Assembly: GCF_900109925.1 (NCBI RefSeq)
Contig: NZ_FOBW01000003.1
Span: forward strand, 248,001 to 312,000
Source of the DNA: Mesobacillus persicus
GTDB taxonomy: Bacteria; Bacillota; Bacilli; Bacillales; Cytobacillaceae
DNA: 64,000 nt
Direction of reading: 5' to 3'
Shown here: piece after piece, positions 53,792 through 62,003 of the stretch
How positions within the stretch are numbered: the first letter of the stretch is position 1
Layout: every line of letters starts with the position of its first letter
Notes under the pieces: generated by a model
The model's database searches: none
What the model was told of the DNA's origin: nothing
What the model saw: only the letters and a program-made list of their open reading frames with translations
Program-made: the position numbers and the translations under genes

Positions 53792-54691
53792 ATGAAAGTT
53801 GGATTTATCGGATTAGGAATTATGGGAAAACCAATGAGCAAAAATTTAATTAAAGCAGGTTACCAATTAGTTGTACTTGATCGCAACCAAGCAGTGACTG
53901 ATGAGCTAGTGGTTTTAGGGGCAGAACTAGCAACGCTTCCTAGTGAAGTGGCACAATTGAGTGATGTTGTTATTACGATGCTACCGAACTCTCCACATGT
54001 GAAAGAAGTAGCACTTGGTGAAAACGGGTTAATTGAAGGGTTCACAAAAGGGAAAGTAATGATCGATATGAGTTCCATTGCGCCTCTAGCATCTCAAGAG
54101 ATTGCTGCTGCGCTTTTAGAAAAAGGAGTAGAAATGTTAGATGCACCTGTAAGTGGGGGAGAACCAAAAGCAATCGACGGAACACTTTCTGTCATGGTAG
54201 GCGGAAACAAAGAAGTGTTTGACCAATATTATGACTTGATGAAAGCAATGGCTGGATCTGTTGTACACACTGGTAAAGTGGGAGCAGGAAATGTTACGAA
54301 ACTAGCAAACCAAGTCATCGTTGCGCTTAATATTGCGGCAATGTCCGAAGCGCTTGTGTTAGCGACAAAAGCTGGCGTGGAACCAGAATTGGTTTATCAA
54401 GCAATTCGTGGTGGATTAGCAGGAAGTACTGTATTAGATGCAAAAGCTCCATTAGTAATGGATCGCGAGTTCAAGCCTGGCTTCCGCATTGACTTGCATA
54501 TTAAGGACTTACTGAATGCATTAGAAACAGGCCATGATGTGAATGCGCCACTTCCATTAACAGCTTCTGTACTTGAAATGATGCATGGATTGAAAGCGGA
54601 CGGATTCCAATTTGAAGATCACTCCAGTTTAGTTAAACACTATGAAAAATTAGCTAATGTTGAAGTTTCTAGAGAAAAGGTACATTCTTAA
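53792..54691 (+). CDS. garR: 2-hydroxy-3-oxopropionate (tartronate semialdehyde) reductase
   Basis: A 299-residue beta-hydroxyacid dehydrogenase that reduces tartronate semialdehyde to D-glycerate with NAD(P)H. The Rossmann motif is KVGFIGLGIMGKPMSKNLIK, followed by VITMLPNSPHVKEVAL, DAPVSGGEPKAIDGTLSVMV (substrate site), GAGNVTKLANQVIVALNIAA with the catalytic lysine, and FKPGFRIDLHIKDLLNAL. The start at 53792 gives the usual N-terminus. It supplies the substrate of the glycerate kinases in this locus. The family also includes 3-hydroxyisobutyrate dehydrogenase, but context favours GarR. Confidence 0.88.
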   Translation: MKVGFIGLGIMGKPMSKNLIKAGYQLVVLDRNQAVTDELVVLGAELATLPSEVAQLSDVVITMLPNSPHVKEVALGENGLIEGFTKGKVMIDMSSIAPLASQEIAAALLEKGVEMLDAPVSGGEPKAIDGTLSVMVGGNKEVFDQYYDLMKAMAGSVVHTGKVGAGNVTKLANQVIVALNIAAMSEALVLATKAGVEPELVYQAIRGGLAGSTVLDAKAPLVMDREFKPGFRIDLHIKDLLNALETGHDVNAPLPLTASVLEMMHGLKADGFQFEDHSSLVKHYEKLANVEVSREKVHS

Positions 54692-54724
54692 TCGTATTTA
54701 CTGATGATAAAGGAGAGATCAAGC

Positions 54725-56077
54725 ATGAATTCAACGGTAGCAAAAGTAAGTACGACTCCAGTCATTACAGAGATGTCCGTTGTTCCGGTAGCCGGACATG
54801 ATAGCATGCTATTTAATTTGAGCGGGGCTCATGGACCTTATTTTACTAGGAATATTGTCATCTTAAAAGATAGCAGTGGAAACACAGGCGTTGGCGAAGT
54901 TCCTGGCGGAGAAGGAATTCGGAAAACGTTAGAGGATGCGAAGGCTTTAGTAGTCGGTGCTTCCATCGGAAACTATAACAATGTTTTAAATAAAATGAGG
55001 CAAACCTTTGCCGACCGTGACTCTGGTGGTCGGGGCCTGCAGACCTTTGATTTAAGAATCACGATTCATGCGGTAACGGCGGTGGAAGCTGCTTTACTAG
55101 ATTTACTTGGCAAATATCTCAATGTTCCTGTTGCTGCATTGCTTGGTGAAGGTCAGCAGCGTGATAAGGTGAAAACACTTGGGTATTTATTTTACATTGG
55201 TGACAGGAATAAGACAGATCTTCCATACTATAGCAATCAAGATAGTGATGTTGAGTGGTATCGCATCCGTCATGAAGAAGCGCTGACTGCAGATGCTGTT
55301 GTTCGTCTAGCTGAGGCATCTCAGAAACTCTACGGATTTAAAGATTTTAAGTTAAAGGGTGGAGTTTTAGAAGGCAAGGAAGAAGTAAAAGCGATTCGTG
55401 CTTTAGCTGAAAGATTCCCAGATTCTAGAATTACCTTAGATCCGAATGGCGCTTGGTCGCTTGAGGAAGCGGTTAGCTTGTGCAAGGATTTACATGGAGT
55501 TCTGGCTTATGCAGAGGATCCTTGTGGAGCAGAAAATGGATATTCTGGCCGTGAAGTAATGGCGGAGTTCCGTAGAAGAACAGGCCTGCCAACAGCAACA
55601 AATATGATTGCAACGGATTGGAGACAGATGGGGCATACAATTTCCTTACAGTCCGTGGATATTCCACTTGCAGACCCACATTTCTGGACAATGCAAGGCT
55701 CAGTACGGGTTGCGCAAATGTGTCATGAATGGGGCTTAACATGGGGTTCTCATTCCAATAACCACTTTGATATTTCCTTGGCAATGTTTACGCATGTGGC
55801 GGCTGCCGCTCCTGGTGAAATCACGGCAATCGATACTCATTGGATTTGGCAGGAGGGCATTGAGCGCCTAACGAAGGAGCCAATGAAGATTGTTGATGGT
55901 CATATCGCGATTCCTGATAAGCCAGGCTTAGGGATTGATGTGGATATGGATCAAATTGAAATGGCCCATGAGGTTTATAATAATATGGGATTAGGTTCAC
56001 GCGATGATTCCGTGGCGATGCAATTCTATATTCCGAATTGGACATTTAATAATAAGAAGCCTTGTTTAGTGCGATAA
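54725..56077 (+). CDS. gudD: Glucarate dehydratase
   Basis: A 450-residue enolase-superfamily enzyme dehydrating D-glucarate to 5-keto-4-deoxy-D-glucarate. N-terminal capping domain [20 protein letters not shown] and [18 protein letters not shown]; barrel segments [17 protein letters not shown] (Lys-x-Lys), [15 protein letters not shown] and YAEDPCG (metal ligands), [12 protein letters not shown], and [19 protein letters not shown], where the histidine is the second catalytic base. Family length is complete. RBS AAAGGAGAG sets the start at 54725. Last gene of the diacid operon, followed by a terminator. Confidence 0.94.
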   Translation: MNSTVAKVSTTPVITEMSVVPVAGHDSMLFNLSGAHGPYFTRNIVILKDSSGNTGVGEVPGGEGIRKTLEDAKALVVGASIGNYNNVLNKMRQTFADRDSGGRGLQTFDLRITIHAVTAVEAALLDLLGKYLNVPVAALLGEGQQRDKVKTLGYLFYIGDRNKTDLPYYSNQDSDVEWYRIRHEEALTADAVVRLAEASQKLYGFKDFKLKGGVLEGKEEVKAIRALAERFPDSRITLDPNGAWSLEEAVSLCKDLHGVLAYAEDPCGAENGYSGREVMAEFRRRTGLPTATNMIATDWRQMGHTISLQSVDIPLADPHFWTMQGSVRVAQMCHEWGLTWGSHSNNHFDISLAMFTHVAAAAPGEITAIDTHWIWQEGIERLTKEPMKIVDGHIAIPDKPGLGIDVDMDQIEMAHEVYNNMGLGSRDDSVAMQFYIPNWTFNNKKPCLVR

Positions 56078-56086
56078 GAGTTTAGG

Positions 56087-56121
56087 CGTCGGAATCCTTA
56101 TGAGGATTTCGACGTTTTTTT
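56087..56121 (+). terminator. Terminator of the diacid operon
   Basis: CGTCGGAATCC and GGATTTCGACG form a stem around TTATGA, then TTTTTTT. Confidence 0.85.
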
Positions 56122-56298
56122 ATTTAGTTCATTGAAACGAGCCAATAGACTTACAATTAATCTTGATGAACATCATTTTGGGGTTGACCTGGTCTTTTTA
56201 AGTGGATAGTAGGAAGCAGGACACTAGTGACAAAAACACAAAAAATGACTAGAATAATAGAATGAATAGGACATCAGGGCTGACTGAATCTGAGGTGG

Positions 56299-57888
56299 AT
56301 GATGAAAGTAAATAGACTTCCAATGGCACTGCAAACAAAGATCATTGGGGCGAATATCATAAATGCGTTATTTATTATTTTAATATTCGCAATCATATCT
56401 ATTGTTATTGAATATCGGCAAGTTGAAAAACAAATGGGCAATCAAGCTTTGCAGTTGGCGATTGCTGTTTCCTCGATGCCGTCTGTTATTGCTGCATTTG
56501 AGGAACAAGAGCCATCTCAAACGCTACAACCGATCATGGATAACATTAGAGAGCAGACGGGGGCAGAATTTATCGTTATCGGAAATACAGATGGGATTCG
56601 CTATGCTCACCCGGATCCAGAAAAAATTGGCTTACATATGGTTGGTGGAGACAACACGAAAGCGTTACAGGGACAATTTTATATATCGAAAGCGCAGGGT
56701 TCCCTAGGCAAATCGATTCGAGGAAAAGGGCCAATCGTGAACGAGGACGGAAAAATCCTTGGTGTGGTATCGGTTGGGTATCTAATGTCAGATTTAAAGG
56801 AAAATGTCATCCAACGTTCGGAGGAAATAGGGGTCATTGCGTTTGGTGTTGTGGTCATTGGTGTGTTTGTTAGTTATCTCCTTGCAAGAAATATCCGTAA
56901 GACGACTCTAGGATTAGAACCGCATGAAATGACTTCTCTTTTTTTAGAAAGGAATGCGATTCTTTACTCAATAAAGGAAGGGATCATCTCAGTTGATAAA
57001 AATGGCTATATCACGATGATCAACCAATCTGCTAAAAATTTGTTAAACGTGAAGGACGATGTTGTTCATAAAAAGATGGAAAATATTCTTCCTCATACAG
57101 AGGTGTCCAAAGTATTAATGACAGGAATCCCTGAACGTGACCATGAAATTACCCTAAGAAACAAGAGCATTATTTTGAACCAAACCCCTATTATTGAAAA
57201 TGAACAGGTTATTGGTGCCGTTTCAACCTTTCGTGATAAAACAGAGATTAATAAGATGCTAGAAACTTTGACTGAGGTTCAAAGATATTCGGAAGACTTA
57301 CGAGCACAAACCCATGAGTTTTCGAACAAATTATATGTGCTTTCTGGTTTGTTACAACTAGGCAAGTATGATGAAGCAATCGAGATGATTCAAGCAGAAT
57401 CTTCCGCCCATGAGATTCAAAATAAGATTATTTTCGAGCAAATCCAGGACCCTAAAATTCAGGCTTTACTTCTAGGGAAACTAGGCAAGGCTTCGGAGAA
57501 AAAAATTCAGTTTATCATCGATGACAATTGTAGCATCGAAGAAATTCCAAGCCACATTTCCTTTGCGGATATCACCTCGATTATCGGAAACCTAATTGAT
57601 AATGCCTTTGATGCAATTGAAGGGAAAAGAGATGGCCGGGTGACGTTCTTTGCGATTGATGTTGGAGACGATCTGGTTATTGAAGTAGATGATAATGGTC
57701 ATGGAATCTCGGTACAGGAAACAGATAAAATCTTTGAAACCGGTTATTCCACAAAGGAAGGTAAGAATCGTGGGTATGGGTTAGCGATTGTGAATCGGGT
57801 TGTAAACAACTTGAATGGTTCAATTGAAGTGCAATCTAAAAGTGGAGATGGGACCGTTATATCCATCTATCTGCCAAAAACAATCTAG
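56299..57888 (+). CDS. CitA/DcuS-type sensor histidine kinase
   Basis: A 529-residue membrane sensor. TM1 at about 15-38, an extracellular single-Cache domain (about 40-170; FIVIGNTDGIRYAHPDPEKI, GKSIRGKGPIVNEDGKILGV), TM2 at about 178-198, a cytoplasmic PAS domain (about 215-320), and a kinase core with phosphoacceptor helix LRAQTHEFSNKLYVLSGLLQ (about 335-354). The ATPase has GNLIDNAFDAIEG, VDDNGHGIS and GYSTKEGKNRGYGLAIVNRV. The class senses extracellular di- and tricarboxylates. It is paired with the next gene (32 bases) and lies before the second TctCBA transporter. Confidence 0.92.
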   Translation: MMKVNRLPMALQTKIIGANIINALFIILIFAIISIVIEYRQVEKQMGNQALQLAIAVSSMPSVIAAFEEQEPSQTLQPIMDNIREQTGAEFIVIGNTDGIRYAHPDPEKIGLHMVGGDNTKALQGQFYISKAQGSLGKSIRGKGPIVNEDGKILGVVSVGYLMSDLKENVIQRSEEIGVIAFGVVVIGVFVSYLLARNIRKTTLGLEPHEMTSLFLERNAILYSIKEGIISVDKNGYITMINQSAKNLLNVKDDVVHKKMENILPHTEVSKVLMTGIPERDHEITLRNKSIILNQTPIIENEQVIGAVSTFRDKTEINKMLETLTEVQRYSEDLRAQTHEFSNKLYVLSGLLQLGKYDEAIEMIQAESSAHEIQNKIIFEQIQDPKIQALLLGKLGKASEKKIQFIIDDNCSIEEIPSHISFADITSIIGNLIDNAFDAIEGKRDGRVTFFAIDVGDDLVIEVDDNGHGISVQETDKIFETGYSTKEGKNRGYGLAIVNRVVNNLNGSIEVQSKSGDGTVISIYLPKTI

Positions 57889-57920
57889 GAAATTCGCATT
57901 TTATGAAAGGGGGATTGGAT

Positions 57921-58592
57921 ATGATAAAAGTAGCGATTGCAGAAGACGATTTTCGTGTTGCTTCCATTCATGAACAATTTTTAGAGAAAATCGGTGGATA
58001 CAAGGTTGTTGGGAAAGCGTTAAATGCATTGGAAACGTTCAGTCTTCTCGAAAAAGAAACGGTAGATGTATTGTTATTGGATAATTATCTCCCGGACCAT
58101 AGTGGTGTTTCACTTTTACCGGAATTAAGAAAAAAACACCCAAAACTAGATATCATCTTAATAACGGCATCCACTGAAGGGGCGGTCGTTGAATCGTCGA
58201 TTCGGAATGGAGTTTTAGATTATATTGTTAAACCAGTCACGTTTAATCGGTTCAAAATGGCTTTAAATAAAGTAGTTAGTCGAAGGGAACTGTTTGAATC
58301 AAAAGATGAATTTAATCAATCGGCTATTGATCAAATTTTTACCGGCAATTCAACGAAAACGACTACCGTAGAACTCCCTAAGGGGATTGATCCTTTGACA
58401 TTGTCAAAGGTGGAAGAGACATTGAGGTCTCTTGAGCATGGGATCAATGCAGAGGCTTTAAGTGAGTATTTAGGTGCTTCTAGAACGACGGCAAGAAGGT
58501 ATCTGGAATATTTAATTTCAATTGGAAAGGCAAAAGCGGAGCTAGAGTATGGGATTGTTGGCAGACCTGAGCGGAAATATTATTTAGTTTAA
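57921..58592 (+). CDS. CitB/DcuR-type response regulator
   Basis: A 223-residue regulator with a receiver domain (about 1-120; IKVAIAEDDFRVASIHEQFL, phospho-Asp in VDVLLLDNYLPDHSGVSLLP at about 54, KPVTFNRFKMAL) and a C-terminal helix-turn-helix (about 165-223; ALSEYLGASRTTARRYLEYL). Start at 57921 follows AAAGGGGGA; an ATG six codons earlier overlaps that site. It forms a two-component pair with the preceding kinase and is expected to activate the tctCBA-2 operon that begins 227 bases later. Confidence 0.92.
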   Translation: MIKVAIAEDDFRVASIHEQFLEKIGGYKVVGKALNALETFSLLEKETVDVLLLDNYLPDHSGVSLLPELRKKHPKLDIILITASTEGAVVESSIRNGVLDYIVKPVTFNRFKMALNKVVSRRELFESKDEFNQSAIDQIFTGNSTKTTTVELPKGIDPLTLSKVEETLRSLEHGINAEALSEYLGASRTTARRYLEYLISIGKAKAELEYGIVGRPERKYYLV

Positions 58593-58610
58593 ACGTCAGT
58601 ATCTTCTATT

Positions 58611-58640
58611 TATAGAAGATGCTTTTTTTTGTGTCTCAGG
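58611..58640 (+). terminator. Terminator after the two-component genes
   Basis: ATCTTCT and AGAAGAT pair around ATTTAT, then GCTTTTTTTT. Confidence 0.8.
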
Positions 58641-58730
58641 AAGGCTTAAACCTCTCCTGAAGTGGATTGTGTCGATTCCGTGAACAAAATGAACAAAATA
58701 AACAGAATGTTTTCTATAGAATTAAAATTG

Positions 58731-58741
58731 GTAACGGTTAC
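58731..58741. promoter_or_regulatory. Palindromic operator candidate upstream of transporter 2
   Basis: GTAACGGTTAC is a perfect 5-1-5 dyad, 77 bases before the TctC start. It resembles a weak cre site but could be the response-regulator or another regulator site. Confidence 0.4.
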
Positions 58742-58818
58742 ATTTACATAATTCTGATTTATCTTTGAAGTAAGGATGGTAACGAAATTTTACGAATTCG
58801 AATAGAGGGGGAAATAAA

Positions 58819-59829
58819 ATGAAAAAATTAGCAGGAATTGTTTCAATATTGATGCTTCTGTTAGCGGTTGGGTGCTCTAGTCAGTCATCATCCAATGCTG
58901 GCGAGACAAATGAAAATGGAGAATGGAGCCCAACACAACCAATTGAAATTACGGCACCAGCCGGTCCAGGTGGTGGATGGGATACAACAGCACGTATGGT
59001 ATCTCAAGTGTTTGAGCAGGAAGAAATTATTGACCAACGTTTACCAGTCGTAAATAAAGCTGGTGGCGGCGGAGCGATTGGTTGGGCTTATATTGCCGGT
59101 AAGAAGGAAAGCCCATACCACTTATTTGTTGCCTCACCACCATTAGTGTTGGTTCCTTTAAATGGCCAGTCGGAATATGACCACGAAGACTTTACGCCAA
59201 TTGCTAATGTGATTGCTGATTACGGTGCTTTCGTCGTCAAAGCGGATGCAAAATGGGATAACCTAAACGAGCTGTTTGAAGATATGAAAAAGGATCCAGC
59301 AAGTGTGAGCGTTATTGGAACTTCTTCACCAGGAAGCATGGATCATATGCAGTTTGTGAAAATTGCTAAAGCAGCAGGTGTAGATGTTGCGAAGATTAAA
59401 TATCTTTCTGATCCAGATGCAGGGGGATTAACTGCTGTTCTAAACGGAAGTGTAGATGTTTATACAACAGGTGTTGCTGAAACGATTGAACAAGTGAAAG
59501 CAGGAAAGATTAAGGTCCTTGGTATTACTTCTGAAGAGAGATTAGAAGGAGAGGTTTTAGAAGACTTCCCGACAGCCAAGGAGCAAGGAATTGATGAAAC
59601 GTTTGTCAACTGGAGAGGTTTCTTTGGACCTAAGGACATGGATCCAGCTGCAGTTAAATTCTATGAAGAAAAGTTTAAAGAGTTAAATGAGTCTCCAGCA
59701 TGGGACGAAATCCGTAAAAAGTACGGCTGGGGAGAGCTTTATATGAATAGTGAGGAGTATAGCGAGTTCCTAAAGACGGAAGCAGAAAGCATGAAGACTT
59801 TACTTGATGAATTAGGGCTGGCTCGTTAA
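58819..59829 (+). CDS. Tripartite tricarboxylate transporter substrate-binding lipoprotein 2
   Basis: A 336-residue TctC/Bug-type lipoprotein (lipobox LLAVGCSS). The binding fold shows PIEITAPAGPGGGWDTTARM, VVNKAGGGGAIGWAYIAG, VIGTSSPGSMDHMQFVKIAK and VLGITSEERLEGEVLEDFPT, all typical of the family. It is more canonical than the first copy, including the GPGGGWD segment. The two-component system just upstream probably controls it. RBS GAGGGGG. Confidence 0.9.
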   Translation: MKKLAGIVSILMLLLAVGCSSQSSSNAGETNENGEWSPTQPIEITAPAGPGGGWDTTARMVSQVFEQEEIIDQRLPVVNKAGGGGAIGWAYIAGKKESPYHLFVASPPLVLVPLNGQSEYDHEDFTPIANVIADYGAFVVKADAKWDNLNELFEDMKKDPASVSVIGTSSPGSMDHMQFVKIAKAAGVDVAKIKYLSDPDAGGLTAVLNGSVDVYTTGVAETIEQVKAGKIKVLGITSEERLEGEVLEDFPTAKEQGIDETFVNWRGFFGPKDMDPAAVKFYEEKFKELNESPAWDEIRKKYGWGELYMNSEEYSEFLKTEAESMKTLLDELGLAR

Positions 59830-59855
59830 ATTTCTATTTAAATAGGAGCAGAGAC

Positions 59856-59887
59856 GAAAGGTAGAACAGTTGCATGTTCTATCTTTC
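59856..59887 (+). other. Intercistronic hairpin after TctC 2
   Basis: GAAAGGTAGAAC and GTTCTATCTTTC pair around AGTTGCAT with one mismatch. It lies between the binding-protein and small-subunit genes, like the hairpin at 50801 in the other operon. Confidence 0.55.
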
Positions 59888-59912
59888 ATTCTATCAAAAA
59901 GAGGTGAAAGAA

Positions 59913-60371
59913 ATGTTAAAAAAGATGAATCAAAGAATTGCGCTCATTCTAGCGGCTATTGCGGTCTTCTATTTATTTTTAAGTTATAACTTACCGAAAT
60001 ATCCTAACGCCATTATTGATGCGGATGTTGTTCCGATTGGGCTAGGCTATCTTTTATTATTCTTATCGGTGCTTCTATTTCTTGATAAAACCGTTGAAAC
60101 AGAGGCAGAAAAGCAAAAAAGAAACATATCAAAAAGTAATCTATTAGTATTAGGTGTTGTATTTGGGTTTATTTTAATCTACATTTCCTTGCTTGAGATT
60201 TTAGGGTTTTTACTTATGACGGCTATTTTTATCTTTGGTTGTTCCCTATTCTTAGGTTATAAAAAGCATGTAACGAATGGAATCGTTTCTGTTGTGTTCT
60301 CTTTTGCCATCTATGCTCTATTTAATTACTTACTTCGAATCAATCTACCATCAGGAATTTTGCCGTTTTAA
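59913..60371 (+). CDS. Tripartite tricarboxylate transporter small membrane subunit (TctB) 2
   Basis: A 152-residue protein with four helices (about 8-25, 38-55, 75-110 as a pair, 118-145), the TctB topology. VVPIGLGYLLLFLSVLLFLD and LEILGFLLMTAIFIFGCSLF are recognisable. The start at 59913 follows GAGGTG; an earlier in-frame ATG at 59874 lies inside the hairpin and is not used. Confidence 0.85.
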   Translation: MLKKMNQRIALILAAIAVFYLFLSYNLPKYPNAIIDADVVPIGLGYLLLFLSVLLFLDKTVETEAEKQKRNISKSNLLVLGVVFGFILIYISLLEILGFLLMTAIFIFGCSLFLGYKKHVTNGIVSVVFSFAIYALFNYLLRINLPSGILPF

Positions 60372-60386
60372 AAGGGGGGGAAGAGA

Positions 60387-61898
60387 ATGGATGCATTTCA
60401 AGGGTTAATGTCGGGATTTCAAGTGGCATTTAGTTTGCAAGGACTTTTGTTTGTTTTTATTGGTGTATTTGTTGGTACCTTTATTGGGATGATGCCCGGA
60501 TTGGGACCGATTAGTGCGATTGCAATTATGATTCCTATCACGTATACCATGGATCCAACGGTTGCTTTAGTGATGATGGCAGGTGTTTATTATGGAGCGA
60601 TATTTGGTGGATCTAGTTCATCAATCCTCCTAAATGCTCCGGGTGTGGCTGGAACGGTGGCGACCTCATTTGATGGCTATCCGATGGCGCAGCAAGGGAA
60701 AGCAGGAAAGGCACTAGCGATCGCAGCCATCGCTTCTTTCACCGGTGGTACGGTCAGTGTTATTTTACTGATGCTCTTTACTCCTGTTCTATCAGCTGTG
60801 GCTGTTTCGTTTGGGCCAGCTGAATACTTTGCGTTAATGTTTATGGGGCTTACGGCGATTGCTAGTTTATCGGATGGTTCCACAATTAAAGCCTTCATCT
60901 CGGCAACTCTAGGATTCATTGTTGTAACAATCGGGATTGATAGCCAAACAGGAACGAGCAGGTTTACGTTTGGGAATGCGAATTTGCTAGAGGGAATCGA
61001 CTTTTTAGTTATTGCCCTGGGTTTGTTTGCATTAGCTGAAGTGTGCACCCTCGTGTTGAACCGGAAAGATGATAGCATGAACAATAATAAAGATTTAGGT
61101 AGTTTGCGAATTTCCAAGCAGGATCTGAAGGAAATGAGCGGGCCGATGACAAGACAATCGTTTTTAGGGTTTATCATTGGTGTTTTACCGGGCGCAGGAG
61201 CTACTATTGCTTCTTTTATTGCTTACATTACTGAGAAAAAAATTGCTAAAAATCCAGATGAGTTTGGAAAAGGTTCCGTCAAAGGGTTAGCGGCACCTGA
61301 AACGGCAAACAATGCCGCGACAAGTGGAGCCTTTGTACCATTGCTTAGTTTAGGGATCCCAGGTTCAGGGACGACCGCTGTTTTATTGGGTGCCTTTCTC
61401 GTATTAGGTGTCCAGCCAGGACCTTTATTGATTCAAGACCGACCAGAAATCTTCTGGGGAATCATTGCTAGTATGTATGTCGGAAATATCTTTCTATTAG
61501 TCTTAAATCTACCTTTAATTCCTTACATCGCAAAAGTGTTAAGAATCCCAAGACCTTTGCTGATTTCATTGGTCATCATCTTTAGTTTAATTGGGGTTTA
61601 TGCGATTAGCTTTAACACATTTGATTTGTATCTCTTGGTTGCATTTGGTGTCATCGGGTTCCTGATGAGGATGTTTTCATTCCCGCCAGCTCCGTTTATT
61701 CTCGCATTTATTCTTGGCGGAATGATGGAACAGGCGTTAAGACAAACGTTAACGATTTCAAATGGTAGTTTTGGAATCTTTTTGGATAAGCCGATTGCCT
61801 TAACGCTGATCATTGTAAGTGTGATTACGATGTTGGTTCCACTGTTCACTAAGAAGAAAAAAGCAAACGTGGAGAAGAATATTGATGAAAGTGTTTAA
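60387..61898 (+). CDS. Tripartite tricarboxylate transporter large permease (TctA) 2
   Basis: A 503-residue permease with about 12 helices and the full TctA pattern: GVFVGTFIGMMPGLGPISAI, YYGAIFGGSSSSILLNAPGV, AGTVATSFDGYPMAQQGKAG, GVLPGAGATIASFIAYITEK and SLGIPGSGTTAVLLGAFLVL. RBS AAGGGGGGG. Its closest visible relative here is the first TctA, from which it differs clearly. Last gene of the operon. Confidence 0.93.
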   Translation: MDAFQGLMSGFQVAFSLQGLLFVFIGVFVGTFIGMMPGLGPISAIAIMIPITYTMDPTVALVMMAGVYYGAIFGGSSSSILLNAPGVAGTVATSFDGYPMAQQGKAGKALAIAAIASFTGGTVSVILLMLFTPVLSAVAVSFGPAEYFALMFMGLTAIASLSDGSTIKAFISATLGFIVVTIGIDSQTGTSRFTFGNANLLEGIDFLVIALGLFALAEVCTLVLNRKDDSMNNNKDLGSLRISKQDLKEMSGPMTRQSFLGFIIGVLPGAGATIASFIAYITEKKIAKNPDEFGKGSVKGLAAPETANNAATSGAFVPLLSLGIPGSGTTAVLLGAFLVLGVQPGPLLIQDRPEIFWGIIASMYVGNIFLLVLNLPLIPYIAKVLRIPRPLLISLVIIFSLIGVYAISFNTFDLYLLVAFGVIGFLMRMFSFPPAPFILAFILGGMMEQALRQTLTISNGSFGIFLDKPIALTLIIVSVITMLVPLFTKKKKANVEKNIDESV

Positions 61899-61919
61899 TG
61901 GAAGGTAAAAATAAAAAGA

Positions 61920-61967
61920 AGCTTGTGAAGAGAGTCTCTACTACTTTCTTTACAAGCTTTTTTTTAT
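61920..61967 (+). terminator. Terminator after transporter operon 2
   Basis: AAGCTTGT and ACAAGCTT pair around a long loop, followed by TTTTTTTATT. Confidence 0.78.
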
Positions 61968-62003
61968 TAGGTGATTTCACAATGGTTATGGGGGTTGGTT
62001 CCC

